Assembly: GCA_943325515.2 (NCBI GenBank)
Contig: CALPPS020000010.1
Coordinates: 1-43,344 of the forward strand
Source: Flavobacterium psychrophilum
GTDB lineage: Bacteria > Bacteroidota > Bacteroidia > Flavobacteriales > Flavobacteriaceae
Length of the DNA: 43,344 bases
Direction: 5' to 3'
Below, one piece after another: positions 42,101 through 43,344 of this stretch; the first letter of the stretch is position 1; each line of letters starts with the position of its first letter. The position numbers were made by a program, and so were the translations under genes. The notes below the pieces were generated by a model. The model was not told the DNA's origin. It saw only the letters and a program-made list of their open reading frames with translations, and did not search any database.

Positions 42101-43344
42101 ATGAAAAAAATTATATTATTACTGTTGATGTCATTCTTCTCGTTTTCTGGCTACTCACAGTTAGCTTTGGAAGGATTTGAGACTCCAACAGGTGTTACGG
42201 GATCTCTTCCAGCAACTTGGACCTTAGGGACTGGGAATTGGTCAGTTTTTGAAAACAATTCACCTTCAACAGTTGGAACCTTTCAAAGCTGGGGATTCAA
42301 TGCTTTTGCTTCTACAATTCCCTATCAAGGTTCAAATTGTGCTTCTGTTAACAGAGAGTTTTTAGGCCCTGGGTTAAGTTCTGAAGATTACCTCTCAACA
42401 CCTTTAGTAACCATTCCTTCAAATGGTGAATTGCATTTTTACTCTAGAATTTTCTATCCTGTATTAAATCAAGGCATGTCCTATCAAATTAAAGTTGCTC
42501 CTTCAACCGCTTCACCAACCAATCCCTCAGCCTACATAATGGTTCAACAATGGGACGATACAGCATTTACCACCTCCTATGCGGAAAAAGTTATAAGTCT
42601 ATCAGCTTATGCTGGTCAACAGGTTTATGTAGCTTTTGTTAGAGTTTATAACCAACCTACCACTGTTACAAGTATCGACGGAGATCGTTGGTTAATTGAT
42701 AATGTGAGCATAGTTCAACAATGTTTAGACCCAACAGGACTAGCGGCCAATGGAATAACACAAACTTCAGCAAATTTAACTTGGGGAAATCCAAGCGGCG
42801 CAACTTCCTGGGAAATAGAAGTTATTCCTGCCACAGGCACTCCAACGGGTATAGGAACTGTTTATAATGGAACATTACCATATGCTGTAACTGTTACAAC
42901 TGCTGGAACAGCCTTTACACCTTCAACAGCATATAAATACTATGTGAGGGCTTTGTGTGGTTCTGGTGCAAGTAGTTTATGGGTTGGTCCTTTTCCATTT
43001 TCAACATCAACACCAGGGTTAAGCTGCGCTGCACCCATAGTAGTTACTTCTTTACCTTATTCTACAACCGACAATACGGCAAATTATTCCGATAACACGG
43101 CTATTGAAGCAAGTCCAGGAGCATCAGGATGTGGTTCTACAAATAACTATTTAAATGGGAATGATGTTGTTTATTCTTACACGGCAACAACAACTGGAGT
43201 AATTAATGTTTCTATGACTCCAACAGCTACTTATTCAGGAATATTTGTTTATAACAGTTGTGCAAATATTGGTGTTAGCTGTATTGCTGGTATAGCTAAT
43301 TCAGGAACAAATGTTAGAGCATTTGATTTGCCAGTAACAGCAGG
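42101..43344 (+). CDS. Secreted adhesin-like protein, 3' part outside window
   Basis: An open frame from ATG 42101 runs 414 codons to the right edge without a stop. A signal peptide (MKKIILLLLMSFFSFSGYSQ) precedes a choice-of-anchor-J-like beta-sandwich (about 22-205; LALEGFETPTG, TWTLGTGNWSVFENN, DGDRWLIDNVSIV). A fibronectin type III-like domain follows (about 208-305; CLDPTGLAANG, SANLTWGNPSGATSWEIEV, YYVRALCGSG), then a third Cys-containing domain (about 309-414; CAAPIVVTSLPYSTTDN, NDVVYSYTATTTG). This architecture is typical of large surface proteins exported by the type IX secretion system; the sorting domain would lie outside the window. Probable role: adhesion or macromolecule binding. 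Confidence 0.85.
   Translation, partial: MKKIILLLLMSFFSFSGYSQLALEGFETPTGVTGSLPATWTLGTGNWSVFENNSPSTVGTFQSWGFNAFASTIPYQGSNCASVNREFLGPGLSSEDYLSTPLVTIPSNGELHFYSRIFYPVLNQGMSYQIKVAPSTASPTNPSAYIMVQQWDDTAFTTSYAEKVISLSAYAGQQVYVAFVRVYNQPTTVTSIDGDRWLIDNVSIVQQCLDPTGLAANGITQTSANLTWGNPSGATSWEIEVIPATGTPTGIGTVYNGTLPYAVTVTTAGTAFTPSTAYKYYVRALCGSGASSLWVGPFPFSTSTPGLSCAAPIVVTSLPYSTTDNTANYSDNTAIEASPGASGCGSTNNYLNGNDVVYSYTATTTGVINVSMTPTATYSGIFVYNSCANIGVSCIAGIANSGTNVRAFDLPVTA

Overview
The window is AT-rich DNA from a member of the Bacteroidota, most likely the genus Flavobacterium or a close relative in the Flavobacteriaceae. The evidence is the promoter style (TTG plus TAnnTTTG upstream of many genes), PorZ and another apparent substrate of the type IX secretion system, the IPExxxVDY and THC0290_0291-type protein families, an acpP-fabF-rnc order typical of the group, and housekeeping proteins of flavobacterial type. 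No rRNA, tRNA, IS element or CRISPR array was seen.

Region 1 (1-6.5 kb) is accessory. A minus-strand operon (a beta-sandwich-like protein with an NGGWI motif, a coiled-coil protein with a UVR-like tail, a small soluble protein, a four-helix membrane protein with an internal duplication, and a gene cut by the window edge) lies downstream of a collagen-like lipoprotein gene and a tiny HTH gene. Divergent to these are a WYL-domain regulator and a second NGGWI protein, paralogous to the first. Then come debris (a frameshifted, truncated DUF1016/YhcG-type remnant and a decapitated HTH regulator) and two type II toxin-antitoxin modules, ParDE with a visible operator and a RelE/ParE-type toxin with a DUF2281-like antitoxin.

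Region 2 (6.5-15.2 kb) is housekeeping: rnhA, purN, then acpP, fabF, rnc, an IPExxxVDY protein, pyk, a Bax-inhibitor-1/YccA membrane protein, dinB, a CYTH triphosphatase-like protein and an RlpA-like protein.

Region 3 (15.2-24.9 kb) holds a small four-helix membrane protein, pgi, an operon of a DUF3108 protein, tryptophan 2,3-dioxygenase and an M23 lipoprotein, then hmgA-hppD for tyrosine degradation and an APC amino-acid permease. The group fits uptake and catabolism of aromatic amino acids, although no transport substrate is shown by the sequence.

Region 4 (24.9-43.3 kb) holds uvrC with an outer-membrane patatin, 5-formyltetrahydrofolate cyclo-ligase, lspA, a DksA/TraR-like protein, ileS (type 2-like with a swapped GIHH signature), an esterase, porZ-recO, gdhA, an outer-membrane beta-barrel protein, hflX, and at the right edge the 5' part of a large secreted adhesin-like gene.

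The best candidates for something undescribed are the WYL/NGGWI island, the heptanucleotide repeats inside the patatin signal-peptide coding region, and several domain variants (Cys in place of a zinc-binding His in the M23 protein, a DksA-like protein without a zinc site). All calls come from reading the sequence; no database search was run.
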